From Anthoceros angustus (lineage: Eukaryota; Streptophyta; Anthocerotopsida; Anthocerotales; Anthocerotaceae), in contig MU008168.1 in assembly GCA_010909165.1 (NCBI GenBank), positions 372,001 through 436,000 on the forward strand: a stretch of 64,000 nucleotides of DNA, written 5' to 3'. Each line of letters starts with the position of its first letter. The first letter of the stretch is position 1. The position numbers and the translations under genes are program-made. Below the pieces are notes generated by a model that did no database searches, had not been told where the DNA came from, and was given only the letters and a program-made list of their open reading frames with translations. Of this stretch, positions 49,601 to 58,959 are shown piece after piece.

Positions 49601-50575
49601 GAGAGAAGACAACTATCGCATAAAGGATCACTGCAGAGTGTGTTCTTGACAAAGACTTGCGGTGATACTAGATTCTTGCACATTGAAGGAACATGGAGGA
49701 CGTGATGAAGATGAAGAACGACTGAATCACACTTGAATACAATCAACCAACACCCGCAATGGGTAGGTTGTGATCATCTCCGGGAGGACGGTGATGTCCC
49801 GTGGTGGTGAGTAAGACTCAAAAGAGTTTCATTGTAACAAATATGTGAAGTAGCTCCACTGTCTAAGTACCATGAGGTATTGGAGGGCTTGGAAGAAGCC
49901 AAGCACAGTGAGCACCTGGAGTTGAGGAAGATTGTTTCTTCAATGTTAGCTCAGTGGGGCCTCCTTGCGAGGTTCCCATTCTTCTTCTTCGACAATCCTT
50001 TTCCATGTGATTTGGGATTCGCACCAATTACATATAATCCCGATCTTCTTGTTACCTCTTGCGGTGTTGAAGAAGATGCCTCTCCATCATGGAAAGTATG
50101 TGCGGGGATATGGGGTCGTTGGAAAGTAGAACCTCGGCCTCGCCTCGTCCTCTTCCTCTACCCTTTGTGAATACATCACTGCGCTTGTTGGCTCTGGAGT
50201 GATGATGGCGTCTGCCTCCTCCGTAGCAATGCTCCAATAAGTTCGAAACACGATGTCGGCTCTTCATTTGGATCTTCATCTGCAGCTTTTCGACATTGCG
50301 AATCGCATTTTGAGTTGTAATGAAAGCCCTATAAGAAGGTGGCAATGAAGATAAGAGAATGACGTAAGCCTCCATCTCCGAGATAGGTACGCCCTTGAAG
50401 ATTCCAAATGGGATCGTGCCAATCGAAATGCATTAACATGATGTTCGATGGTGTCGGACTCCTTCATTGAGAGGTTGCGGAAGTTACGTGAAGCGCAACA
50501 ATACTCATTACATCTCGAGATGAATATAATTGAGCAAGGTGAGTCCACATATCCTTGGAGGTCTTGCAGCGACAT
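46650..50575 (-). pseudogene. copia gag-pol: gag, GAG-pre-integrase, integrase, RT, RNase H
   Basis: The order on the minus strand is copia-type, integrase before reverse transcriptase. Gag is at 50575-50052. The GAG-pre-integrase motif MLWHCRLGHPNSQKL is at 49543-49316. The integrase core holds TLRSDNGGEFTS (49136-48936). The integrase tail and linker run 48847-48105. Reverse transcriptase has SKWVFKIKRKGDGSIERYKA (48083-47889) and the YVDD box in LLLYVDDVFMA (47649-47341). RNase H has KPTSLFSDSRGAIALA (about 46910-46830). Many one- or two-base shifts interrupt the frame. The near-identical LTRs suggest that at least part of these may be sequence errors. Confidence 0.85.
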
Positions 50576-51658
50576 GTCTCACCATATGTTGAGAAAGTCC
50601 ACCAATAAATCTTGTGCCTTCTCGTCACGTCCCGGAAGGTTGAAGTTCACGTTCAAATCGGGCGTGTGGCCTTGGAATTGATCCATCGACGATGCCCCAA
50701 AGGTCTCTTTGCCGCAAAGCTCCTCGCATTCTCAATGACCGGATGTCATAATCCCTTCCATTGAATCTATCTTTCTCTTTGAATCACCATAATGATAATG
50801 CAATGAAGTGTTAGCATTATCATTACCCAATGGGGAATTAGGAGCAGTTTGTTCTTCATTATTGATCACTCCAGCCATTGTAGGTGATTTAGAGGACTAG
50901 GCCTCTCATGATTCTCATCTTCTCTATTGCATGCACGAAACTCTTCTCTTGCATCATAGTCGATTCGGATGATGATAGCATGCTCTCAAATCTCTGCGCA
51001 TTATCAACCTTAGAGAGAATAGACAATTTTGTCCTTAATTCAGATAATTCTCCCTTAAGATCAAAGGATTGGATTCTAAGAGTTGCTAATTGACTATCAA
51101 TTTCTTGAAATCTAAGAGTTTCTATGCTATTTTGTCTTGCAGACTAGAAGATAAAGGAGTACTAATACCGATTCAAATTTGGGATATGTTGGAGCTAATT
51201 CTAATGCCTTGACGTGAATTGGACTAAAACTTCTAGCAAATCACGTCTAGCTAGCTTGATAAACTTCCCTTGATCCGGTTTAGAAATTAAAATAGATGCA
51301 ATGAAGTTTGCTATACAAGAGGAGGTTTCTACTATCTCTCCTCTATAGCTTGTTGTCTTCTATTGCTTCTATGTGTTGGGCTCCTAATTTGTTCTTGTTG
51401 TCTTGCGGGACTACTTCTCTTCTTAACTCTATGCCTTCTCCTTCTAAGGGAACACAAATCCATGGAGGAAGAACAAAGAATTAGTGCATAAAAGCATTGT
51501 TAGAAGAGAAATGTTAGCATAAAAGAATGCATGCAAAGATAGCAATTCTAGGATAAACACAATCCATCTAGGCAAATGCTAGATTAGAAAGTGTCTCCTA
51601 GATAAGCTACTTAGATGCATGAGGATGCACAAACAAAGAGCAAGTGTGCTCGATACCA

Positions 51659-51880
51659 TGATGAGAATCATACACAAGCTCTAGCAATATGTGTTGCATT
51701 ACATTCATAATAGAAAGTACATGCCTTTATGTAGGCAAGGTAGTTGTAACCAATAAGTGGTTGTAACAACTAACCAATTAAATAACTACTAAAGAAACTA
51801 CCTAGAGCCCTAAGGACTAAATTAATTATTAAGTCCTAGGTGCCCTAGTGAAGAGTGCCCTAATAGTAGCTATTTTATCA
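51659..51880 (-). repeat. copia 5' LTR
   Basis: 222 bp, TG...CA, matching 44750-44972. The primer-binding site adjoins it at about 51648-51658, and GCATC follows at 51881-51885. Confidence 0.9.
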
Positions 51881-51885
51881 GCATC

Positions 51886-52869
51886 GGTCAAGCTCGGCAT
51901 ACGCTATGTGAAGTATCCATGGTTCTTAAAAGCGTGGAGAAGCAACTTCCCAGTAAAATCCCGAGTCCAGCAGTTTTCAACATGCTCGCTTTGCGCTGAA
52001 GAGCACTATAAAATACAAAGCACAAGCAAGATCAAGGTAAATTGCACGATGTGTCTTTCATGTGCTTGTTCCTCGTTGTTGAATTCCACGCCTATCATCG
52101 GCAGGATGTACCCTTCTTCTTCTTCTGTCATGATCGATTCATGTGCTTGCAATGCCCCAATACTTACATTGGATTGGCTTTCCGGGAGAAATTGCGTCCA
52201 ACCCTCTGGTTGGCCGCGGCCCTCTCTGTGGCGGCCGGCGCCGGCGACGCAGCCTCAACGGTGGCGCCGCGAAGGCGCCGGCGGCGGCGCCTTCTGGAAC
52301 CTATTATGATGATTCGGAGACCCCCTCCCAAATCATCCGTCCGGTAGCGAAGGGGAAGGGCGCCGACGGCGCCCTTCCCCATGCCGCGCATGAATGTTGG
52401 TAAGGCGTCTTCAAAACGCTTTTGTATAGGTGCAAAGTCGGGCGGGATGGGCGAGGATGGGGGTCTTTTTATTCTTGATTATGATGTTCGTTTTGGCATA
52501 GAAATACCAGTTGCCTTGGAAGCACATCGTGTGCGGCTCCACCGATGGCGGAAAATGGCTAAACACGAGCAAGAGCTATGTGGAGCCACATAAGTATATC
52601 TTGCTATCAATTGATGGAATGGACCAAAAAAGGCAGATACCTCATCTTCTCGGTGGCGAAAAACCTCGTGAGGAGTGTATTTCGATCCACGTGGTTGGGT
52701 GCATGATTCACAACTATCGCTTAAGCCATTTATTTGCATTATGCGAATTTGCGAACGGAATCTTCGATCACCATTATTCAGACGTTATACATAACTACGG
52801 TGTCACGCCAAGAGTTTTGTACTTGCGGTTGGACAACACATGCGAGGAGAATAAGAACCAGCTGCTTTG
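51886..52869 (+). pseudogene. DUF7869 gene of Y, middle segment
   Basis: Continues the reading interrupted by the copia element: a Cys-rich segment (TMCLSCACSS), then from about 52590 the DUF7869 domain proper. Key blocks are YILLSIDGMDQKRQIPHLLG, HVVGCMIHNYRL and VLYLRLDNTCEENKN. DUF7869 is found in multi-copy, transposon-like proteins of many eukaryotes. Its D (IDGMDQ), D (LDN) and later H-T-H-D-x-I-D spacing resembles an RNase H-like transposase core, which is my inference. The gene is cut at 52870-52873 (CTTA) by element X. Confidence 0.6.
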
Positions 52870-52896
52870 CTTAAACATGATAATTTTGAAGGGGTG

Positions 52897-52988
52897 AATA
52901 ATCTCGAAGGGGTTTCGCTAATAATCTCGAAGGGGTTTCGCTAATAATCTCGAAGGGGTTTCGCTAATAATCTCGAAGGGGTTTTGAT
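52897..52988. repeat. 23-bp subterminal repeats of X (x4)
   Basis: AATAATCTCGAAGGGGTTTC(GCT) occurs at 52897, 52920 and 52943, with a variant fourth unit at 52966. They share GAAGGGGTTT with subterminal sequences at the right end of Y. They are likely transposase-binding sites. Confidence 0.85.
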
Positions 52989-53295
52989 GGGCCCTAAAAC
53001 AGCGTTTTGAAGGCATTAAACTCAGAAAAAAGGTGTCACCGGTAAAGTTACTACTTTCCATCCGGCAATGTTTGTGTCGAATGGTGGTCACAAACTCGAA
53101 CCTACGGAATAATGCAAAGTAGGAGCGGTGAGGAAGGCCGTTCACGGAAGGGACGGCTGTAAACTCAGTTTTGGGAGGAAAATGTGGTTTTGTTATGACA
53201 CCACAAAAGCCACGGACAGTATTTCCCTAACACAGTAACATCGGACGGACTTACAACATTAACTCTGGGACCCGGGAAAAAACGAGATTTCAGTT

Positions 53296-53460
53296 TCACT
53301 CATCCCCAGAGTTCAATCCTTCGTCATCACTTGGTCCAGCTTCTCCTCCATTGTCATCATTATCTTCAGCACTTTGACTCGCAGGTTGTATTAAGCCACG
53401 CAACTCGCAGAGCTTATCCCTTATCGCTTTTTTGTCCACCGCATACAGATGTTTCCAGGA
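53296..53460 (-). pseudogene. DUF7869-gene C-terminal fragment in X
   Basis: The minus strand reads WKHLYAVDKKAIRDKLCELR, then an acidic tail ending SGDE and TGA (53296-53298). The tail of the Y gene at 55985-56135 reads RKHLH..VDKKAIKDKLIEL with an acidic SGEE end. The match ties X to Y. Upstream of 53460 the homology ends at an imperfect tandem GGCTAACCTTAGAAGCAA pair. Confidence 0.75.
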
Positions 53461-53599
53461 GGAGTACCCTCTACACTCGACCGACCAAATCCTGGCTCGA
53501 TTTCAGACGCATTTGCTTCTAAGGTTAGCCTTCATTCCAAGGTTGCTTCTAAGGTTAGCCTATTGAATTTTCGATGGAAGTGCCCGCGTCACAGTGCGT

Positions 53600-54060
53600 G
53601 GAAGGAGGCCACAATGGGCATGCGGAGGAGGCGCGGCGCCCTCCCTCCACACGCCCTGTCAGTGGGCCTACGGGCGGTGCGTGAGGCGGGCGCGGCGGCG
53701 GCGCCCTCCTTAGCACCACCCGTCGGTGCGGTGGTGGAGCTGGGGAGGCGCCCGGTGCCTCCCGATGCTCAGGTCATGGGCGCGGCGGGCGGCGCCTCCT
53801 AACACCTGCCCATGGGCCGGCCGGCGCCCTCCTCCCTACACACACCGCCCATGGGCGCCGGCCGGCCGGCCTCCTAGCACACGCCCATGTGCGCCGTCGG
53901 CCGGCGCCCCTAACACACCGCCCATGGGCCGGCCGCGCCCTCCACACGCCCTCCTCCTTGCCGGCCGGCCCCCCACCAACACGCCTGCCTTGCCCATGGG
54001 CCGGTGGCGCCTCCCTAACACCTGCCCTACCCATGGGCGGCCGGCCGGCGCCTCATCCTC
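53600..54060. repeat. GC-rich palindromic low-complexity tract
   Basis: CCCATGGGC, CCGGCCGG and GGCGCC recur irregularly with ACACGCC or CCTAACAC spacers. Open frames on both strands are Pro/Arg/Gly shadows. It is very rich in CCG/CGG sites, so its exact length in this sequence is doubtful. Confidence 0.75.
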
Positions 54061-54922
54061 ATTGTGTTTAAGAAAATCAATATGTAGTAGCTTAATAAGT
54101 TTGTAACTTGGGATTGTTGGTCTGGTGTTTGGGAAAAAGGTTTAGTAATGAATAGGTTTGGGTTGAGTTATTTAAAACCCATATCTTTTAAATAACTCAA
54201 CTTTGTTGATTTTAAGGATGCTTGCATGGGCGCATGGGCAACTAACTTTGTTCATTTTAAGGACGCTAGCATTGCCTTAAAGCCCAAGTGGTTGCATTGA
54301 GTGCTAGAAGGTTGAAGACTACATTGGCGACCTTTTGGATGAGGTTAGCAAACCCTAGATCTTGTGTGGCGATCCACACCGTCGGATGGTGCCGGGGAAT
54401 GATACTATTGAAGACGAGCAAGCAATGGAGGAGAACGATAACTTTGAGGCGGACGATATGGACCGCATCCGAATATATGTGGTTCTTGACTCGGTGTCGA
54501 TGCAAGGCATGGATGAGTCGCCAGCCGCACTCTTCAATGACTATTATCGATCGATGACCACTCCCTCCTTTAGCGGATGTTTGTTGCAATGTTCTTACGA
54601 CGATTAAAATGAGACTCCCTCTAATGCGAGGATTGTTTTCATTGTGTTCCACCACTTCAAAGTAAAAGTTTTCGGTTGTAATAAACATATAAAATGGCAG
54701 CCCTCTAAACATTCTACAAAAGCAGACGGGCCCACACCCCTCATGCTCAGGTTCTAGGGTGTTCACTTGAAAGTGCATCTTTTATCCTTTTGGTATGACC
54801 TCGAGAAAGGGTGTGCATTATCAAAGTAGGGCACATATGTTGTTCTAGGTAAGGTGTTCTTAAGTGGAGGTGTCTTGTAATGAAGAAATTGTATATCCCC
54901 TTCAAAAATTATCGTGTTCTTA

Positions 54923-56135
54923 TATGAACATGCTTGTTGATATGGGTACTTTTGAAAAAGTGAAAGTGGGATTCCTTTTGGTCGGACATACTCATGATCA
55001 AATCGACCGGATGTTTTCTTGCTTCTCCAAAAGCTTGAAACATAAAAAGCTCACGCTTCCGCATTGTCGAGATCTGGTGCAAGCGTACGCCTACACGAGG
55101 TCAAGGTATTATTGAAGTGGCCGACTTAGGTCATATGTGTGGCCCATTACACAAGGCGGAGAGGACTCGATTATGGGCGGCGGTTAAGCGAACAACCTAT
55201 CGTTCCGGCACGTTCAAAATAACACGTGAAGAAAAAGCGGCCCGTGGGTTTGTGGCGGTGATCGAGCAAGCGATTACTCGACCTCGCCTCGATTAGAGGC
55301 GAAGGGGTTTGGAGTTTTGAAATTCGTGCCTTGGACACTATATTGCGTGCGCCGCTGATCGAGGGATAAAAACCACATGATATTATCTCCAAGCTGCCGT
55401 TGCTCATCTAAAGGCTGGTCTTGCGAACTTAGGCCGTATGTGACATCGAGGAGTTTTATGGTGGGAAGCTTTACGGGTGGACGAGGAGATTCTTGTGTGG
55501 AAAACAACATTGGCCTTGTGCTACACAAACCTTGGAGGTGGTACGCGGATCACAGTGTCTGACATTAACCTCTGCATGTTCGGATGAAGCCTTCTTTGGA
55601 GGAGGCATTCTTGAGGAGCTCCCACAACGAGATATGTATTTGGGAGCATACCAAAATCTGGGAGGCAACAACGAAATGTCACGGTTGAATGGTGATATCG
55701 CGAAATAAAGCGGGAATGTTAGTTGCGGTTCCAGCAACCGCATAAAATAGGCCCTTTTGGATTGGCAAGGTGACTTGTGTTGAACTACATGCACGAGCCT
55801 CACTTCCTTGTTCATTGGTACAGGCGAACACACGGATGCGTATGAAGGGAGTGCGTGGAAGAATATATAATCGGAGGGATGGCGGTAGGAAGCAACTCGG
55901 GAGGCAGGCGAAGGCTATCCGTCGAAGAATATCCAACAAGTTTTTGTTCACCAAGCAGTCATCCTCTATTATGGGTTCACTGTCTCGGAAACATTTGCAC
56001 TGTGGATAAGAAGGCCATAAAAGATAAGTTAATTGAATTGCGAGGTTTATTCAACCAGGAGTCAAAGTGCAACCGAGGGAAGAGGATGGTCGGGATCTGG
56101 GCCCAGATGAAGGCGTGGAGTCGGGCGAAGAGTAG
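54923..56135 (+). pseudogene. DUF7869 gene of Y, 3' segment
   Basis: Begins SYMNMLVDMGTFEKVKVGFL, then LVGHTHDQIDRMFSCFSKSL (GHTHDQID at about 54984-55007), the hallmark end of DUF7869. Following frames read GHMCGPLHKAERTRLWAAVK (about 55130), EELPQRDMYLGAYQNLGG (55610) and finally VDKKAIKDKLIELRGLF with an acidic tail and TAG at 56133-56135. The gene ends 0.9 kb from the right inverted repeat. Several small shifts interrupt it. With the two upstream segments it would encode a protein of roughly 900-1000 residues. It is the best candidate for the Y transposase. Confidence 0.6.
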
Positions 56136-56493
56136 GAAACACTCTGAATGATCTGTCATTTTCGCCGGGCAATTGATGAGGTTGTGCGTCATGCTCTATT
56201 CCTGTAGTTTGCAGTGCACAAATCTATGTGCAGTGCACATTTCTGAATAGTATGTACGCCCATGCTAGGCTTTTGGTTGTGGCTATCCTCTATGAAAAGT
56301 TGTAGACCTGTCATAGATATTATCTTCCATTTTTCAAGAGTTTGTGCTTACCATAGAGAAGGACACGTGGGGACTGTGGCCAAAGGGCCGACATCGGCAT
56401 TGCGGCATAATGTAAGGCATCATACGTTGAGCCGTGCGGGCATGTTCCTCTGTGCGTCATGACGGCGGGAACTAGTTTCCATTTTTAAGTTCA

Positions 56494-56868
56494 TCATTGC
56501 GATCGGGGGTGGGCGGTGAATATATTTGCGACCACAATTGAGACTGTGCGGAAGCCATCCCCCACCCCAATCCTGAAGTCTTTTTCAAACCAAATCCGAG
56601 TTAAGGCCTGCAACTCGCCGCCATTCGCAAGGATCGCCGGCATGGCGGAAGGGCCGGCGGCGTCCTTCCTCTCAAACACTTTCATACCACGCCCGTAGTC
56701 AACTGTCCTCAAAGTTTCATCACCCTTCTTTTTGTAGATTTCATTTTTGCTCCACGGAAAAGACCGGCAATTACCGGCAGCAATGGCCTTTGTCATGGGT
56801 CTTGTCACGGACCAATTGAGGTTAACTCTAACACCATAACCCTTCGCGTTGAATGGATCTTCTATCAC
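56494..56868 (-). CDS. Unrecognised 124-aa frame near right end of Y
   Basis: A single uninterrupted minus-strand frame from MIEDPFNAKGYGVRVNLNWS to its stop, with VDYGRGMKVFERKDAAGPSA in the middle. Composition and codon use look like protein. It lies between the DUF7869 gene and the right inverted repeat, opposite in direction to the former. I do not recognise it. It could be a small accessory protein or an exon. Confidence 0.35.
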   Translation of the reverse strand: MIEDPFNAKGYGVRVNLNWSVTRPMTKAIAAGNCRSFPWSKNEIYKKKGDETLRTVDYGRGMKVFERKDAAGPSAMPAILANGGELQALTRIWFEKDFRIGVGDGFRTVSIVVANIFTAHPRSQ

Positions 56869-57021
56869 GGTTCATACTGATTGTCACCCTTCTTTTACTG
56901 TAATTGACCCATACCCCAAAAAGTGGGAGTTCAATGCCCATGTGAAACCCCCTTCAGAGGATATATGTCACAAAACCCTCTTCGTGAATATTCACCCCCT
57001 TCGAAAGATATCGCGTTTCTT

Positions 57022-57744
57022 CATTCATGGTAGTGCAGTGCATGACAGCTTCACTGAAGGTACTTACATAATCTCGTACAGTACCTGTTTGCTTGATATT
57101 GTCAAGCTGCTGTCTATAGGCCGAAGCATTCGCAGTTGGGCACTTCTTGAGGCTTCTTTGAAGGATGCCCGATCTGTGATGGTATGTGCTCGGTTACCAC
57201 AGGCAACATTAGCACCATAACCGCCACGGACCAAAGCATAGCCCTTTAAGAAATTACCATGCCTAAGTAGTACTCGGCTCAACACGGATGAGGCGAGATA
57301 AGTCTCAATAGAATAGATCCAGAATCAATGACTTGCGGATCTCTTTCTCCTCATACTTATCTGGTAGGGCTAGCTTCATGCTCGATTTGAGCCACTTTGA
57401 AGATGCTGCTGGTCCGGAAGATTTCTTGTTGATCTTCGCATCTTCGCCTTGTTGTGGGCTCTGGATTACTTTGTCTTCTTCCTTGAAGTCATTACATCGT
57501 CCAAGACACGGAAGAACTTGATAAAGTACTTCCACCATCCGTTCTTCAGTCCTCGACTTCTCTCCGGATGGGCTGCTTTGTGCTCTCGGTAGCTCTCACT
57601 TCCTCTTGTTCCGACGATGATGAATCTTGAGCGGTTGAGGCGGATGATCGGCGGGAGGCTGCGCTTCTTGACCTCTCCTTCGCTTCTCATTGACCATCTT
57701 GTGCACTCTCTAGTCACGGAGGAATGGACTACGCTCGATACCAC
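57022..57744 (-). pseudogene. gypsy-1 gag, upstream part, with primer-binding site
   Basis: On the minus strand the 5' LTR is followed by TGGTATCGAGC (57743-57733), an initiator-tRNA-Met primer site lacking one A. Basic gag N-terminal sequence (about 57650-57560) comes next, then EERMVEVLYQVLP...SSKWLKSSMKLALPDKYEEKE (57538-57305). Near 57060 a frame reading VRDYVSTFSEAVMHC leads into the Y insertion. Joined to 9030, the frame continues without a gap. Confidence 0.8.
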
Positions 57745-57747
57745 TCA

Positions 57748-58353
57748 AGTAACACCCCTCACTGCGCAGCCCGGAGGCGACAAGTCTTGGCTTCCAGTCT
57801 AGGACCTCGCCAATTCACTCCACAAGAGACTTGCACGATTCTCAGCGCTCTCAACCTCACGACCACGGACTAGGCTCCAAGTAGCCCGCCGTCCACGGCG
57901 ACTCGCGGGCCACCTCCTCGGTCTTGCTCTTTATTACAAGAATACAGCGATGGAATCGGCTATCTCATGGCCCAGCTCACGCCCTTGATTCCATGACAAG
58001 CTCACTAGCTAGCTCTCCACAGCTCTCTCAACACAAGGCTTGCAGGCGCGCTTGCTGCTCTCTCAAAGAGTGAGTAACTTGTAACTTGTTCCTCAAAGCC
58101 CTTGCTCTAGCCCTTATATATCCATGACTGACCTTAACTAGGCATTTGTTAAATCTAGGGATTCTTACGGACCACTAATCACTAAGAGTCCTCTCTAGGC
58201 AGCTCTTCATTTGTGGCTGTAGCAATTCCTCTCTAACAAGAGATTGCATGAAGCATGCAACACATGCATCTTCTTAATAGGGCAGCTACTAACTTAGCTT
58301 TTTACCTTTTTCAACTTTTCACCTTTCTACCTTATTTCACCAGTGCCGTTACT
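57748..58353 (-). repeat. 5' LTR of gypsy-1
   Basis: About 606 bp, the counterpart of 4676-5243. The primer-binding site lies at its lower-coordinate edge, as expected for the 5' LTR of a minus-strand element. The same TATATAAGG and AATAAA signals are present. Confidence 0.85.
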
Positions 58354-58872
58354 ATATCCATGTATTGAGTTGTGCGGCTTCTTAAAAATAGGTAGATCTA
58401 TAGGGTTTAGGGTTTGTAGGTAGATAGAGGTTTGGTAGGCCGATAGGTGGATGGGCGGGTAGGCGGATGGGAACCGACGGTGGCCAATGGCGGCCGACAG
58501 GGGCTGTCGGGCTAACGAGCCAACGGGCCGATGGGCTAATGGGCAGATAGGTAAATAGGAGATGGGAAGTCAAAGGATAAACTCATTACGCAGCCAACCA
58601 AGCACCTCCACTAATTCGCAAATACATAGATGAGTAGATCATGAAATGCGATAGTGTTATAATCGTGAAAGGATTGTCCGATCGAGACTGCATCGAGGCA
58701 GACCACGTAGCAGGCAATAGGAGGTCGAATGTCTATGGCGCACTTCAGGTCTCAGACCAAAAGCGTGGATAGGCACCACATATTCCTCTTCACCCAGTCA
58801 CGGTTGCCTCGAGTTTATGGGCATTGCCAGCAAGCGCCGTGCTAGGGTTGAAAAACAAGCAGATGAGGGGAA
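58354..58872. other. Gene-free flank with G-rich low-complexity stretch
   Basis: 58400-58560 is a loose repeat of GGTAGGC/GGATGG/GGCCGA words, including GGGTTTAGGGTTTG (two telomere-like units). I see no gene. Confidence 0.5.
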
Positions 58873-58959
58873 ATGGGATGTCCGCGTTTTACCTTCGAGT
58901 CGGCAAAGAGAAGGATTGTGGCCGAGTGGTTGAGGGGATCTAGAAGCCATACGGGCACA

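Larger units (their letters stand above)
44750..51880 (-). mobile_element. Ty1/copia retrotransposon with GCATC target duplication
   Basis: Two 222/223-bp LTRs (44750-44972 and 51659-51880) are flanked by GCATC on both sides (44745-44749, 51881-51885). The minus strand next to the 5' LTR reads TGGTATCGAGC, the initiator-tRNA-Met primer site lacking one A at its CAG. The near-identity of the LTRs shows a recent insertion. About 1.4 kb of sequence with no copia homology, GC-rich at 45300-45640, lies between the RNase H region and the 3' LTR. The host of the insertion is the DUF7869 gene of Y. Confidence 0.92.
52874..54918. mobile_element. Element X: 2-kb deletion derivative of the Y family
   Basis: The left end is AACATGATAATTTTGAAGGG and the right end, other strand, is AACACGATAATTTTTGAAGG. 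CTTA flanks both sides (52870-52873, 54919-54922). Ends and duplication length match element Y. Removing X joins the two DUF7869 pieces with the spacing normal for the domain, save one base. X carries a minus-strand fragment of the same DUF7869 gene tail (53296-53460), so it is a non-autonomous relative. Plus-strand 54362-54607 encodes an acidic peptide (TIEDEQAMEENDNFEADDMD) of unknown nature. Confidence 0.8.
9035..57017. mobile_element. Element Y: 48-kb TIR element inserted in gypsy-1 gag
   Basis: The left end (9035) reads AACACGATATCTTGTGAAGG and the right end (57017, other strand) reads AACGCGATATCTTTCGAAGG. Both continue as GGGTGAATATTC, so they are inverted repeats of about 34 bp. TCTT flanks both sides (9031-9034, 57018-57021). 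Deleting the element and one TCTT joins the two halves of the gypsy-1 gag in frame, direct evidence of a single insertion. Nested inside are gypsy-2, a copia element and element X; without them Y is about 25.4 kb. Its own genes include a leftward ParB-like/methyltransferase-like gene ending 0.3 kb from the left end and a rightward DUF7869 gene ending 0.9 kb from the right end. A 4-bp duplication with TIRs is known for several DNA transposon superfamilies (for example Sola, Chapaev, Academ), but I do not recognise this terminus. Confidence 0.85.

Noticed and set aside
44750-51880. The copia element as two independent fragments
   Set aside because: Matching LTRs, target duplication and collinear domains show one element.
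9035-57017. Polinton/Maverick interpretation of Y
   Set aside because: Polintons have 6-bp duplications and encode a protein-primed polymerase, integrase and capsid proteins; none is seen here.
58395-58420. Interstitial telomere repeat (GGGTTTAGGGTTTG)
   Set aside because: Only about two units within a G-rich low-complexity stretch; below any useful threshold.
58911-58950. tRNA-like D-arm (GTGGCCGAGTGGTT)
   Set aside because: No anticodon stem or B box follows, and the stretch lies in a coding-like region; chance match.
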